A stretch of 64,000 nt of DNA. It comes from Bacillota bacterium. Lineage in GTDB: Bacteria > Bacillota > Clostridia > Tissierellales > Tissierellaceae. The notes below the pieces were generated by a model. It was not told the origin of the DNA and ran no database searches. It saw nothing but the letters and a program-made list of their open reading frames with translations. The DNA lies in assembly GCA_023388495.1 (NCBI GenBank), contig JAEWGC010000013.1, forward strand, positions 71,828 to 135,827, written 5' to 3'. Made by a program: the position numbers and the translations under genes. Positions within the stretch are counted from its first letter, which is position 1. The number at the start of each line of letters is the position of its first letter. Shown here one piece after another: positions 1-9,323 of the stretch.

Positions 1-1196
1 TTAGAATACTTTTTGTAGTATTTTTGTGCATTTGCCACAGGGGATAGCTTAATATCAAGGGGGACAGTTAATTTACTCATGTTCTCATCATAGAAATTAT
101 CGAGTTCAATACTATCTACACCCTTAGGGATAATATGAAGATTAGCAGATATTAAATCTGCATAAATTTTATATTTTTCTCTATCTCGACTTTCCAAAAG
201 TTCTTCTTTTTGTTTACCTAATTTATTTAAAGTTCTATCTAACTTTACTCCTATTAACTTTCTAATAGATTGGGATTTTTGTCCTATTCTATCTATGATA
301 TCTTTGCTACGATAAAAATTATCTAAGAGTTTTGATATAGAATCAAAATAAACTTTATTTTCCTTACCAAACTGGTTAAGATCTAATGCATGAAAAGCTA
401 AGATTTCTGATTTATTGCTATTTAAAACTGAAACAGGAGTAAATTCTTCCTTAGATACTTTTGCTATAAACTTATTAAAAGAAAAATATAGAGAGTTTTT
501 ATTATCCTCATATAGACTACCAAGGTTTCTATCTATATCTATATTTGCATCAAAGCATATTTCTCTACTTATTAGAGGACTTAGGCCTATATAATTAAAA
601 TAGAGAAATTTGAAACAAGGCAAATTTTTATCGGCAGAATCCATAAGGTCAAAAAAATCTTTTTCAGTACTATCTAAAGGATTAAATTTATCCTGTAATG
701 GGGGATATTCATAAACCATACCTGGTAATATCTGCCTTACTCTACTCATATCTTCATATACTCTTTTTACAGAGTCGATTATTCTAAATGAAGATTTATC
801 TATTAATATGATATTACTGTGTTTCCCCATTATTTCGATGATTAATCTCTTTTCTGTAGGTTGACCTAATTCATCCATAGATGATATATCAATAAAAATT
901 ACTCTATCTAAGTTAAATTGCTCAATATTTAATATAACTCCTCCTGCAAGATGCTTTCTTAGAAGCATACAAAACATAGGAGGCTCAGTAGGATTCTTTT
1001 TAGAATACTCTGTTAAATAAATACGAGGATTGTTGCTGCTTGCAGATAGGATTAACCTATAATTAATTCCCTTACTATGAATATGAATAAGAATTTCATC
1101 CTTTTCTTGTTGATAAATCTTATCAACTCTACCTCCAATTAAATTGTCTCTTAATTCCTTAAGGACAGATTTTGTTACAATACCATCAAATGACAT
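1..1196 (-). CDS. rqcH: RqcH/NFACT-family ribosome quality control protein (partial)
   Basis: RqcH binds stalled 50S subunits carrying peptidyl-tRNA and recruits tRNA-Ala to add C-terminal alanine tails; older names are FbpA and YloA. The visible 398 residues start MSFDGIVTKSVLKELRD and contain the NFACT-N features PPMFCMLLRKHL and EIMGKHSNIIL. Residues near the cut (KYKIYADLISANLHIIPKG) match the start of the family's central coiled-coil region. The start is ATG at 1196 with GGAGGA seven bases upstream. The reading frame is open at base 1, because the tta at bases 1-3 is out of frame. The C-terminal NFACT-R domain therefore lies outside the window. It is divergent from yicC, as in related Firmicutes. 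Confidence 0.93.
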   Translation of the reverse strand, partial: MSFDGIVTKSVLKELRDNLIGGRVDKIYQQEKDEILIHIHSKGINYRLILSASSNNPRIYLTEYSKKNPTEPPMFCMLLRKHLAGGVILNIEQFNLDRVIFIDISSMDELGQPTEKRLIIEIMGKHSNIILIDKSSFRIIDSVKRVYEDMSRVRQILPGMVYEYPPLQDKFNPLDSTEKDFFDLMDSADKNLPCFKFLYFNYIGLSPLISREICFDANIDIDRNLGSLYEDNKNSLYFSFNKFIAKVSKEEFTPVSVLNSNKSEILAFHALDLNQFGKENKVYFDSISKLLDNFYRSKDIIDRIGQKSQSIRKLIGVKLDRTLNKLGKQKEELLESRDREKYKIYADLISANLHIIPKGVDSIELDNFYDENMSKLTVPLDIKLSPVANAQKYYKKYS

Positions 1197-1304
1197 ATTA
1201 ATTCCTCCAATATTAACTAAGACTACTAAAAGTATACCATTTTATTATAGATTAATAAACTAAAAGGAATTAAAGAACGAATATTAAAAATTTGTAATAT
1301 ATAC

Positions 1305-1333
1305 TGGATTAATCTCTATATTAAGTATATAAT
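1305..1333 (+). promoter_or_regulatory. Candidate promoter of the yicC-remA-gmk-rpoZ-coaBC operon
   Basis: A -10 TATAAT (1328-1333) lies 17 bases from a weak -35 TGGATT (1305-1310). The -10 is embedded in a perfect palindrome, ATTAAGTAT-ATA-ATACTTAAT (1320-1340), which could be an operator or a short AT hairpin. The rest of the divergent gap (1197-1380) carries a possible minus-strand -10 TATACT for rqcH and nothing else I can name. Confidence 0.45.
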
Positions 1334-1380
1334 ACTTAATTAAATAAAATAAGTATTAGTCCGAAAGAGAGGTGTGCATT

Positions 1381-2262
1381 ATGATTAAGAGTATGACTGG
1401 TTTTGGTAGAGGAGAGTTTGGTAACGAATCTTATACTTTCAAGGTAGAAATAAAGGCAGTTAATCATAGATATAATGACATTATAGTCAAAATGCCTAGG
1501 CATATTGGATATCTAGAAGAAAGTGTTAAAAAGATTATTAAAACGGAAATCAATAGAGGAAAAATTGATGTATATATTAATGTAGAATATATAAATGAAT
1601 CAGCCATTGAAGTTAAAGTGGATGTTCCTTTAGCAAAGTCTTATAAGTCAGCATTAGAAGGACTGTCTAGAGAATTAGATCTTGAAGAAAATGTAAGGTT
1701 ATTCAATATTCTAGGTTTATCTGAAATAATAAAAACTGAAAGAAAAGAATTAGATGAAGATACTGCGTGGACTTGTTTAAAGGAAGCTTTAAGTATATCA
1801 CTTAAAGATATTATGAAGATGAAGACAGCAGAGGGAGAAGAGTTAAAAAATGATATGATTTCCAAATTATATAGAATAGAGACTATAGTATTGGAAATAG
1901 AAAAAAGATCCCCAATGGTTGTACTAGAGTATAAAGACAGGTTAAAAGAAAGAATTAGTGAACTAATGGATAAAGATATTAATATAGATGAAGATAGAAT
2001 TACTTCAGAAGTCGTAATATTTGCAGATAAGAGCAATATTAACGAGGAAATTGTAAGGCTTAAATCACATGTGAAACAGTTCTTATCTATATTAGAAGAA
2101 AATGAATCAGTAGGAAGAAAGCTTGATTTTCTGATTCAGGAAATGAACAGAGAAATAAATACAATTGGGTCAAAAGCAAACGACATGCTAATTTCACAAA
2201 ATGTGGTAGAAATAAAATCAGAATTAGAAAAAATAAGAGAACAAGTACAAAATGTTGAGTAG
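1381..2262 (+). CDS. yicC: YicC/YloC family endoribonuclease
   Basis: This is a 293-residue YicC/YloC protein. The family hallmark MIKSMTGFGR stands at the N terminus, and the conserved C-terminal DUF1732-type segment includes the glycine- and asparagine-rich GSKANDMLISQNVVEIKSELEKI split across its last 40 residues. E. coli YicC is reported to be an endoribonuclease that helps degrade small RNA; the role in Firmicutes (YloC) is less clear. ATG 1381 is preferred over GTG 1372 because the site AGAGAGGTG overlaps the GTG and is correctly spaced for the ATG. It is the first gene of the run into remA and gmk. Confidence 0.93.
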   Translation: MIKSMTGFGRGEFGNESYTFKVEIKAVNHRYNDIIVKMPRHIGYLEESVKKIIKTEINRGKIDVYINVEYINESAIEVKVDVPLAKSYKSALEGLSRELDLEENVRLFNILGLSEIIKTERKELDEDTAWTCLKEALSISLKDIMKMKTAEGEELKNDMISKLYRIETIVLEIEKRSPMVVLEYKDRLKERISELMDKDINIDEDRITSEVVIFADKSNINEEIVRLKSHVKQFLSILEENESVGRKLDFLIQEMNREINTIGSKANDMLISQNVVEIKSELEKIREQVQNVE

Positions 2263-2277
2263 TTAGGGAGGAAGGAT

Positions 2278-2535
2278 ATGTCAATAAAGCTAATTAATAT
2301 TGGATTTGGCAATATAGTTTCAGGCAATAGAATAATTGCCGTGGTCAGCTCGGAATCTGCACCTATTAAAAGATTGATTCAAGAAGCTAGGGAAAAAGGA
2401 CTCCTGATAGATGCTACCTATGGTAGAAGAACTAGAGCAGTTATAGTTACAGATAGTCAACATGTAATTTTAACACCTGTTCAACCAGAGACAGTTGCCC
2501 ATAGATTTCACGATAAAGAAGAAAATACGGATTAA
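2278..2535 (+). CDS. remA: RemA/DUF370 family DNA-binding regulator
   Basis: At 85 residues it matches the full length of RemA (DUF370). The conserved core NIGFGNIVSGNRIIAVVSSE is followed by SAPIKRLI and by GRRTRAVIVTDSQHVILTP. B. subtilis RemA is a small ring-forming DNA-binding protein that activates biofilm matrix and osmoprotection operons. In Clostridia the gene is almost always between yicC and gmk, as here, whether or not a biofilm operon is known. Its targets in this organism cannot be inferred from the window. The start is supported by GGGAGGAAGG just upstream. Confidence 0.92.
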   Translation: MSIKLINIGFGNIVSGNRIIAVVSSESAPIKRLIQEAREKGLLIDATYGRRTRAVIVTDSQHVILTPVQPETVAHRFHDKEENTD

Positions 2536-2559
2536 TTAATATAGAAGGTTGGTGATAAA

Positions 2560-3174
2560 ATGTCAAAAGGTTTCTTGCTTATTATTTCAGGTCCAGCAGG
2601 CACTGGAAAAGGTACAGTATGTAAACAATTGCTAGAAAGAAACAAGGATATAGTCTACTCTATCTCTGCAACTACAAGAAAACCAAGGGTGGGAGAAGTA
2701 GATGGAGTTAATTATTTTTTTCTAGATGAAGATAAGTTTAAAGAGATGGTTGGAAAAGATGAATTTTTAGAACATGCATATGTACACACTAATTACTATG
2801 GAACTCCCAAGAAATTTGTTATGGATGAAATAGAGAAGGGAGAGATTGTTCTACTTGAAATAGATGTTCAGGGAGCTTTGCAAATCAAGAATAATTATTC
2901 AGAAGCAGTATTTGTGTTTCTCCTACCTCCAACAATGGAGGAATTAAAAAATAGAATAGTAAAAAGAGGAACAGAAACAGAAGAAGATATTAATAGAAGA
3001 TTTGAAAACGCTTTTAAGGAACTTGACTTTGTAGGAAAATATGATTATTTTGTTATTAATGATAAGGTAGAAGATGCAGTATCCGATATAGAATCAATAA
3101 TAAAGGCTGAAAGATTGAGAGTAAAGAGACATTCAGATATTAAAGATAAAGTTATTTCACAGGGAGGAAGATAA
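2560..3174 (+). CDS. gmk: Guanylate kinase
   Basis: It phosphorylates GMP to GDP with ATP in the cytoplasm, supplying GTP, dGTP and (p)ppGpp pools. The P-loop GPAGTGKGT is at residues 11-19. The GMP-binding segment SATTRKPRVGEVDGVNYFF follows, then the lid, and EIDVQGALQIK marks the core. At 204 residues it has the normal length. It is followed after one base by rpoZ, whose ribosome binding site (AGGGAGG) lies inside the last gmk codons, so the two are probably translationally linked. Confidence 0.97.
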   Translation: MSKGFLLIISGPAGTGKGTVCKQLLERNKDIVYSISATTRKPRVGEVDGVNYFFLDEDKFKEMVGKDEFLEHAYVHTNYYGTPKKFVMDEIEKGEIVLLEIDVQGALQIKNNYSEAVFVFLLPPTMEELKNRIVKRGTETEEDINRRFENAFKELDFVGKYDYFVINDKVEDAVSDIESIIKAERLRVKRHSDIKDKVISQGGR

Positions 3175-3175
3175 T

Positions 3176-3385
3176 ATGTTAAACCCATCTTTTAATGAAT
3201 TAGCTAAAAGGGGAGATAGTAGGTATACTTTGGTTATGCTTACAGCTAAAAGAGCTAGAAGAATCATTGAAGGAGCAGAACCATTAGTCCAAACTACTTC
3301 TAAAAAACCTGTTAGTATCGCTTTACAAGAAGTTATGGAAGATAAAATAACCTATACTAGACCACCTATAAATAGTATTAAATAG
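3176..3385 (+). CDS. rpoZ: DNA-directed RNA polymerase omega subunit
   Basis: The 69-residue omega subunit assists beta-prime folding and RNA polymerase assembly. Family features are the N-terminal PSFNEL, then the core RYTLVMLTAKRARRI and the C-terminal KPVSIALQEVMEDKI. Omega follows gmk in many Firmicutes. It is separated from gmk by a single base and from coaBC by ten. Confidence 0.95.
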   Translation: MLNPSFNELAKRGDSRYTLVMLTAKRARRIIEGAEPLVQTTSKKPVSIALQEVMEDKITYTRPPINSIK

Positions 3386-3395
3386 GGGTGATAAA

Positions 3396-4604
3396 ATGCT
3401 AAAGGATAAAACCATAGTAATTGGAGTTACAGGAGGGATTGCGGTATATAAGGCAGCCGACATAGTTAGTAGACTAAAAAAGCTTCGTGCCAATGTTGAA
3501 GTAATCATGACATCTGGAGCTACTGAATTTGTCACTCCTTTGACTTTTCAGACTATGTCAGGAAATAAAGTTCATAGAGAGATGTTTGGTGAAGTTAAAA
3601 ACTATGATGTAGAGCATATTTCATTGGCACAAAAGGCAGATATTATTTTAATTGCACCGGCAACCGCAAATACTATAGGTAAGATAGCTAATGGCATCGC
3701 AGATAATTTATTGACTACTGTAGTGATGGCATCTACAGCTAAGATAATATTTGCCCCTGCCATGAATACTATGATGTATAGAAATCCTATAGTAAAGGAT
3801 AATATAGAAAAATTGAAAAATTTAGGGTATGAGTTTATCCAACCAGGAACTGGATTATTGGCCTGTGGGGACTATGGAGAAGGGAAAATGGCAGAGCCAG
3901 TAGATATTGTTGAGTACGTTCTTAGCAGTTTGGTTGAAAAAGACTTGTTCGGGAAAAAAGTAATTGTAACTGCAGGACCAACTATAGAACCTTTAGATCC
4001 TGTTAGATATATGACAAATCATTCTAGTGGGAAAATGGGGTACAGTATAGCTAAGGAAGCAGCTGATAGAGGTGCGGAAGTTATATTAATTTCTGGGCCT
4101 ACATCTATTACTCCTCCTAAGGAAGTTAAGCTTATTCCGGTGAATACTACAGAAGAGATGCTAAATGCAGTGTCAATTCATTTTGATTCCTGTGATGTAC
4201 TAATAAAATCTGCAGCCCCTGCTGACTATAGACCTGAAACTGTTAGTCCTGTTAAGATAAAGAAAAAAGAAGATGAAAAAGATGAATTAGTTATAAAATA
4301 TGTAAAGAATCCAGATATAGCAGCTTATTTTGGTAAGCAAAAAAAGAATCAGGTAATGGTTGGATTTGCGGCTGAGACTGGTAACTTAGATGAATACGCA
4401 ATGGAAAAACTCAATAAGAAAAACCTAGATTTTATAGTGGAAAATGATGTAACAAAAGAAGGGGCAGGATTCAATGTGGATACCAATATTGTAACTATAC
4501 TTGATAAAAATGGTTGGAAAGAGAGTTATCCTATGATGAATAAAAGAGAAGTTGCAAGAGTTATATTGGATAAGGTAAAATATATATTAGATAATAAAAG
4601 CTAG
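3396..4604 (+). CDS. coaBC: Bifunctional phosphopantothenoylcysteine decarboxylase/phosphopantothenate-cysteine ligase
   Basis: It makes 4'-phosphopantetheine from phosphopantothenate, CTP and cysteine in CoA synthesis. The N-terminal flavoprotein CoaC half (about residues 1-185) shows GVTGGIAVYKAADI, the substrate-binding PAMNTMMY and LLACGDYGEGKM. The C-terminal CoaB half (about 190-400) shows VTAGPTIEPLDPVRYMTNHS, SAAPADYRP and the nucleotide-site lysines in KIKKKEDEKDEL. At 402 residues it is a normal fused enzyme. coaD, the next enzyme, is elsewhere in this window (22894). A hairpin overlaps the stop codon and probably ends the transcript. Confidence 0.97.
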   Translation: MLKDKTIVIGVTGGIAVYKAADIVSRLKKLRANVEVIMTSGATEFVTPLTFQTMSGNKVHREMFGEVKNYDVEHISLAQKADIILIAPATANTIGKIANGIADNLLTTVVMASTAKIIFAPAMNTMMYRNPIVKDNIEKLKNLGYEFIQPGTGLLACGDYGEGKMAEPVDIVEYVLSSLVEKDLFGKKVIVTAGPTIEPLDPVRYMTNHSSGKMGYSIAKEAADRGAEVILISGPTSITPPKEVKLIPVNTTEEMLNAVSIHFDSCDVLIKSAAPADYRPETVSPVKIKKKEDEKDELVIKYVKNPDIAAYFGKQKKNQVMVGFAAETGNLDEYAMEKLNKKNLDFIVENDVTKEGAGFNVDTNIVTILDKNGWKESYPMMNKREVARVILDKVKYILDNKS

Positions 4605-4626
4605 ATTAAACTATCTAGCTTTTAAT
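4596..4626 (+). terminator. Intrinsic terminator after coaBC
   Basis: AAAAGCTAGAT (4596-4606) pairs perfectly with ATCTAGCTTTT (4613-4623) around a six-base loop and runs into TTTTAATTTT. The coaBC stop codon lies within the left arm. priA starts only 30 bases later, so part of its transcription may be read-through. Confidence 0.7.
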
Positions 4627-4652
4627 TTTCATAGATAAAAGGAATGATTAAT

Positions 4653-7124
4653 TTGAGTATAAAGTATGCACAGATTATAGTAAATAACAGGGCATCTCAG
4701 GTTGATAAACCATATACATATATTCTGGATGGTGATTTAAAAGATATTGTAAAAGAAGGTATGAGAGTAATAATTCCATTTGGTAAAGGAAATAAACTAA
4801 TAAAGGGTATTGTAATTGGAATTACTGATTCTTGGAAGGATGATTACAAGCTAAAAAAGGTTGTTGATGTATTAGATGATAAGCCTTTGATTTCAAAGGA
4901 GATTATAGATTTAAGCATTTGGATGAAGGAGTACTATTTATCATCTTATATAGATGCCTTTCAACCAGGATTGCCTCCAGGAGATTTTAAAGAGGTAAAT
5001 ACCTTTGTGGAAATAATTAAAGATGATAATGATAAACCTCTAAATCATGAGGAATTAAAGATTATTTCATATCTAAATGATAATGGTAAGGTTCTACTAG
5101 AAGATCTTAAAACAGATTTAAAGATTACTAATATAAATAAATTTCTAAATACCTTAGAAGAACAGGGACTGATAGAAACTACAATAGATATAAAAACAAA
5201 AGTAGATAAAAAGGTTGAGAAATGGGTTAAACTATTGCAAAGGGAACTTTCCCTATTGGATTTGTATGATAGGATTGGGACAAGAGCTGTTAAGCAAAGA
5301 GAAATAATCAAGTTTCTTTTTGAGGTCAGAGACATTTCCTTCAAAGAACTTTCAGAAATAACCAATACCACACTATCTACAGTAAAAGCAATAGAAAAAA
5401 AGGGACTACTAAAGCTATATGAAAAAGAAATTAATAGAGACCCTATAAAAAGAGATATAAAGAAGTACCAAAAACACAATCTATCAAAGGCTCAAAAAAG
5501 GGTTTTTGACAGAGTTGTAGAATCAATTAATGGTGATTATAAAGATAATAAATTTTTAATCCATGGTGTAACTGGAAGTGGTAAAACAGAAATATATTTG
5601 CAACTTGTAGAGGAAATGATAAATAATGGAAGAGATTCTATTATACTTGTTCCAGAAATATCCCTTACACCTCAGACTATTGATCGCTTTGTAGGTAGAT
5701 TTGGAGATTTAGTGGCCGTATTACATAGTAGATTATCTTATGGGGAAAGGTTCGATGAATGGAGAAAAATAAAAGAAGGTAAGGTAAAAATAGTTGTTGG
5801 CGCTAGATCAGCAGTATTTGCTCCCTTTAAAAACCTTGGGATAATAATTATAGACGAAGAGCATGAAAGTTCATATAAATCATCACAAAATCCTAAATAT
5901 AGTACCCTTGAAGTAGCAGCTAAAAGAGTAGATATTGAAAAAGGATTCTTAGTTGTAGGTTCAGCTACACCTTCATTGGAAACCTATTATAACAGTTTAA
6001 ATGGAAGTTTAAAGCTTTTAGAGTTAGATGAAAGAGTAAATAAATATCCATTACCAGAAGTAATTGTAGTAGATATGAGAGAAGAATTGAATAATGGTAA
6101 CAAATCTATTTTTAGTGAAGAATTATATAATGCTATAGATGAAAACCTAAAGAATGGCAAGCAAACTATATTGTTTTTAAATAGAAGGGGATTTTCCACG
6201 TTTGTATCCTGTAGAAACTGCGGATATGTAGTAAAATGTACTAATTGTGATATATCCATGACATATCATAGAAATATAAATAAATTAAGATGTCATTATT
6301 GTGGATTAGCTATAAGTCCTCCAAATGTTTGCCCCGTATGCAAGAGTAACTATATTAAATATTTTGGTATAGGGACTGAGAAGGTTGAGGAATTCACAAA
6401 AGAGTTGTTTCCAAAGGCTAGAATAGAGAGAATGGATATGGATACAACAACAGGAAAAGGGAGTCATGAATCTATTTTAGAAGATATGAAGAATGGTAAA
6501 ATAGATATTCTAATAGGTACACAAATGATTTCTAAGGGCTTAGATTTTGAAAATGTAACATTAGTAGGTATAATAGCTGCTGACACTACTTTGAACTTAC
6601 CAGACTTTAGATCTCCAGAACGTGCATTTCAACTGGTTACACAAGTAGCTGGAAGAGCTGGTAGAGGAGATTATAATGGAAAGGTAATACTTCAAACCTA
6701 TAATCCAGAACATTATAGTATTAATTTTTCTAAAAATCATGATTATAAAAGCTTTTATAATACTGAAATAGCTTTAAGAAAGGAATTTTTATATCCTCCT
6801 TTCTTAGATCTTATTAGTTTGCTTATATATGGAGAAGATAATAATAAAGTTGCATCTGTGGCTAGAGAGGTATATAATTTACTTGTTAAAGAATCCTCAT
6901 GGATAGAAAAAGATTCTTTAAATAGTTATATCATAGGACCATATCCAGCACCTCTAGAAAAAATAAAAAATAATTTTAGATGGCAAATACTTATTAAGTC
7001 TAAAAAAGAAAACATGAGCAGTTTAAAGACCCTTATAAAAAGGGTATGTATAGACAATAAGTATAAGCTTAAAATAAATGATGTGAAATTTAGCATTGAT
7101 ATTGACCCAAATTCTATACTATAG
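4653..7124 (+). CDS. priA: Primosomal protein N' (replication restart helicase PriA)
   Basis: PriA recognises stalled forks and D-loops and loads the replicative helicase. An N-terminal DNA-binding region is followed by a DEAD-like helicase with Walker A GVTGSGKTEIY and Walker B DEEHESSYK. A zinc module contains CRNCGYVVKCTNC, then CHYCG and CPVC, and the helicase C core holds GTQMISKGLDFENV. A site AAAGGA ends at 4643, leaving no gap to ATG 4644 but nine bases to TTG 4653. I therefore prefer TTG 4653 (MSIKYAQIIVNN, 823 residues). The next gene, def, follows after 11 bases. Confidence 0.95.
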   Translation: MSIKYAQIIVNNRASQVDKPYTYILDGDLKDIVKEGMRVIIPFGKGNKLIKGIVIGITDSWKDDYKLKKVVDVLDDKPLISKEIIDLSIWMKEYYLSSYIDAFQPGLPPGDFKEVNTFVEIIKDDNDKPLNHEELKIISYLNDNGKVLLEDLKTDLKITNINKFLNTLEEQGLIETTIDIKTKVDKKVEKWVKLLQRELSLLDLYDRIGTRAVKQREIIKFLFEVRDISFKELSEITNTTLSTVKAIEKKGLLKLYEKEINRDPIKRDIKKYQKHNLSKAQKRVFDRVVESINGDYKDNKFLIHGVTGSGKTEIYLQLVEEMINNGRDSIILVPEISLTPQTIDRFVGRFGDLVAVLHSRLSYGERFDEWRKIKEGKVKIVVGARSAVFAPFKNLGIIIIDEEHESSYKSSQNPKYSTLEVAAKRVDIEKGFLVVGSATPSLETYYNSLNGSLKLLELDERVNKYPLPEVIVVDMREELNNGNKSIFSEELYNAIDENLKNGKQTILFLNRRGFSTFVSCRNCGYVVKCTNCDISMTYHRNINKLRCHYCGLAISPPNVCPVCKSNYIKYFGIGTEKVEEFTKELFPKARIERMDMDTTTGKGSHESILEDMKNGKIDILIGTQMISKGLDFENVTLVGIIAADTTLNLPDFRSPERAFQLVTQVAGRAGRGDYNGKVILQTYNPEHYSINFSKNHDYKSFYNTEIALRKEFLYPPFLDLISLLIYGEDNNKVASVAREVYNLLVKESSWIEKDSLNSYIIGPYPAPLEKIKNNFRWQILIKSKKENMSSLKTLIKRVCIDNKYKLKINDVKFSIDIDPNSIL

Positions 7125-7135
7125 GAGGAGTAAAA

Positions 7136-7597
7136 ATGGCATTGCGAGAAATAAGACTAGATAATGATCCGATTTTAAGGAAAAAATCAAAGGAAATAAC
7201 AGAAATCACAGATAGAATAAGGATTCTTTTAGATGATATGATAGATACAATGAATGAAGCAGAAGGTGTCGGGTTGGCAGCACCACAAGTAGGAATTCTT
7301 AGACGTGCAGTAGTCATAGATATCGGTGAAGGTCCAATAAAATTAATAAACCCAGTTATATTAGAAACTAAAGGTGAGGTCATTGATATAGAAGGTTGTT
7401 TATCTATACCGGGCCGTTCTGGAACAGTAAATAGACCAGAGTGGGTTAGGGTTAAGTATATAGATATAGATGGAAAAGAGAAAGTTTTGGAAGGTAGTGG
7501 CTTATTAGCTAGAGCTATATGCCATGAAGTTGATCACTTAGATGGAATCTTATATACAGATAAAATAATTGAAGAAGTAGAGGTTGAGGAAGAATAA
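7136..7597 (+). CDS. def: Peptide deformylase
   Basis: It removes the N-formyl group from nascent proteins using an Fe2+/Zn2+ centre. All three family motifs are present: GVGLAAPQVG, EGCLSIPG (the metal-binding Cys) and HEVDHLDG (HExxH). At 153 residues it has the usual type 1 length. It is placed directly before fmt, which adds the formyl group to initiator tRNA, so the formylation and deformylation steps are co-transcribed. The start has GGAGGA at the right spacing. Confidence 0.97.
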   Translation: MALREIRLDNDPILRKKSKEITEITDRIRILLDDMIDTMNEAEGVGLAAPQVGILRRAVVIDIGEGPIKLINPVILETKGEVIDIEGCLSIPGRSGTVNRPEWVRVKYIDIDGKEKVLEGSGLLARAICHEVDHLDGILYTDKIIEEVEVEEE

Positions 7598-7619
7598 AAA
7601 TTAATTGACGAGGTGTGAT

Positions 7620-8549
7620 ATGAAAATAGTATTTATGGGAACTCCTGACTTTGCCGTACCAACACTTCAGGCATTGTTTTCAGAAGGTTATTCTATAGAA
7701 TTGGTTATAACACAAAAGGATAAACCTAAGGGAAGAGGAAAGAAGATTCAATATACTCCAGTTAAGGAAAAGGCATTGGAGTTAGGGTTAGAAGTCTATC
7801 AACCTGACTCTATCAATTCCAAGGAATCTATTGATAAGATTAAGGAAATCAATCCAGATTTTATCGTTGTTGTTGCATATGGACAAATATTAAAAAAAGA
7901 TATACTACAAGCTCCAAAATATGGATGCTATAACGTTCATGCATCACTATTACCTAAATATAGGGGAGCAGCTCCTATTAATTGGGCCATAATAAATGGT
8001 GAAAAAGAAACAGGAGTTACTATTATGGAAATGGAAGAAGGACTTGATACTGGAGATATGATATTATGGAAGAGTGTACCGATTAATTTAGATGACGATG
8101 CTCCAAGCATTCATGATAAATTATCTATATTAGGAGGGGAATTGATAGTTGAAGCTTTAAAAACTATTAAAGAAGGAAAGGCTACTAAAGTTCCTCAGGA
8201 TCATAGTCTATCCACATATGCTCACATGTTAGATAAGAATATGGGAAGAATAAACTGGAATGATAAGGGAGAAAATATCATAAATTTAATCAAAGGATTA
8301 AAACCCTGGCCATCAGCATATACACAGTATAAGGATGAAATTGTAAAAATACACAAAGCAAGTTTAATAGATAGGATCAAAGAAGGAAATGATGGAGAGA
8401 TAATAAAAGTTGATAACAAAGGTATATATGTAAATGTACAGGATAAAACTATTATCCTTGAAGAAATTCAATTTCCAGGAAAAAGGAAACTATTAGTAGA
8501 AGAATATTTAAGGGGAAATTCAATAGAACAAGGAATTATTTTAAAATAA
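7620..8549 (+). CDS. fmt: Methionyl-tRNA formyltransferase
   Basis: It formylates Met-tRNAfMet from 10-formyl-tetrahydrofolate. The N-terminal catalytic domain shows KIVFMGTPDFAVPTL and the signature HASLLPKYRGAAPINWAI, with the catalytic Asn in CYNVHAS. A C-terminal OB-like tRNA-binding domain follows. The enzyme has 309 residues. A longer frame begins at TTG 7605, but GAGGTG at 7610-7615 serves ATG 7620, which also gives the family N terminus MKIVFMGTP. Confidence 0.96.
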   Translation: MKIVFMGTPDFAVPTLQALFSEGYSIELVITQKDKPKGRGKKIQYTPVKEKALELGLEVYQPDSINSKESIDKIKEINPDFIVVVAYGQILKKDILQAPKYGCYNVHASLLPKYRGAAPINWAIINGEKETGVTIMEMEEGLDTGDMILWKSVPINLDDDAPSIHDKLSILGGELIVEALKTIKEGKATKVPQDHSLSTYAHMLDKNMGRINWNDKGENIINLIKGLKPWPSAYTQYKDEIVKIHKASLIDRIKEGNDGEIIKVDNKGIYVNVQDKTIILEEIQFPGKRKLLVEEYLRGNSIEQGIILK

Positions 8550-8564
8550 GAAAGGAGAATAAAA

Positions 8565-9263
8565 ATGCCAGGATATTATTATGGATTAGGGATAGATTCT
8601 ACATGGCTAACCTTTGTACTTCCTGCTTTACTATTTGCTTCTTATGCTCAATTTAAAATTAGTTCTGCATTTAATAAGTATTCTAGGGTATCTAGTGAAA
8701 CTGGATATACTGGTGCTCAAATAGCAAGGATGATTTTAGATAGAAATGGACTTTATGATGTTAGGGTTGAACAAGTAGGAGGAAAGTTGACTGATCATTA
8801 TGATCCTAGAACTAGAGTTGTGAGATTATCAACTTCTATTTATAGTGGAAATAGTATTGCTTCTATGAGTGTAGCTGCCCATGAGGTAGGCCATGCAATT
8901 CAACATGCAGAAGGATATTTGCCATTGATTCTTAGAAATAATATAGCACCAATTGCTAATATTGGTTCAAGTCTTTCCTGGATACTGATACTTATAGGTT
9001 TTGTTATATCACCATTTTTTATTCAGCTTGGAATTGCGTTGTTTCTATCAGTAGTGATTTTTCAAATAGTAACATTACCTGTAGAATTTAATGCAAGCAG
9101 TAGAGCTTTACTACAATTAGAAAATGGAATTATGGCAAGGGACAAGATTAAACCGGCAAAAGAGGTGTTAAAAGCAGCAGCTTTAACCTATGTAGCAGCT
9201 ACATTAGTAGCTATTGGTCAACTTCTAAGGCTGTTAGCTTTGACAAACAGAAGAAGAGATTAA
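8565..9263 (+). CDS. YugP-like zinc-dependent membrane peptidase
   Basis: This 232-residue membrane protein belongs to the neutral zinc metallopeptidase family of B. subtilis YugP (Pfam Zn_peptidase_2). The HExxH motif is seen in AAHEVGHAIQHAEGY, with glutamate in EFNASSRALLQLE as the likely third ligand. Hydrophobic segments lie at about residues 10-27, 140-180 and 205-225. The substrate is unknown. It commonly sits between fmt and rsmB in Clostridia, and a strong terminator follows it. Confidence 0.9.
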   Translation: MPGYYYGLGIDSTWLTFVLPALLFASYAQFKISSAFNKYSRVSSETGYTGAQIARMILDRNGLYDVRVEQVGGKLTDHYDPRTRVVRLSTSIYSGNSIASMSVAAHEVGHAIQHAEGYLPLILRNNIAPIANIGSSLSWILILIGFVISPFFIQLGIALFLSVVIFQIVTLPVEFNASSRALLQLENGIMARDKIKPAKEVLKAAALTYVAATLVAIGQLLRLLALTNRRRD

Positions 9264-9268
9264 ATTTG

Positions 9269-9292
9269 TGGGGGATTATTCCCCCATTTTGC
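9269..9292 (+). terminator. Intrinsic terminator after the YugP-like gene
   Basis: TGGGGG (9269-9274) and CCCCCA (9281-9286) form a GC-rich stem around ATTATT, followed by TTTT. This is the clearest GC stem in the first 10 kb. It separates the def-fmt group from rsmB. Confidence 0.8.
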
Positions 9293-9323
9293 ATATAAAA
9301 TTATATTTTATAGGAGTGTTTAT

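Noticed and set aside
1..3. tta at the left edge, resembling a minus-strand stop codon for rqcH
   Set aside because: It is out of frame with the ATG at 1196. The last complete codon is bases 5-3 (TCT), so the gene continues beyond the window.
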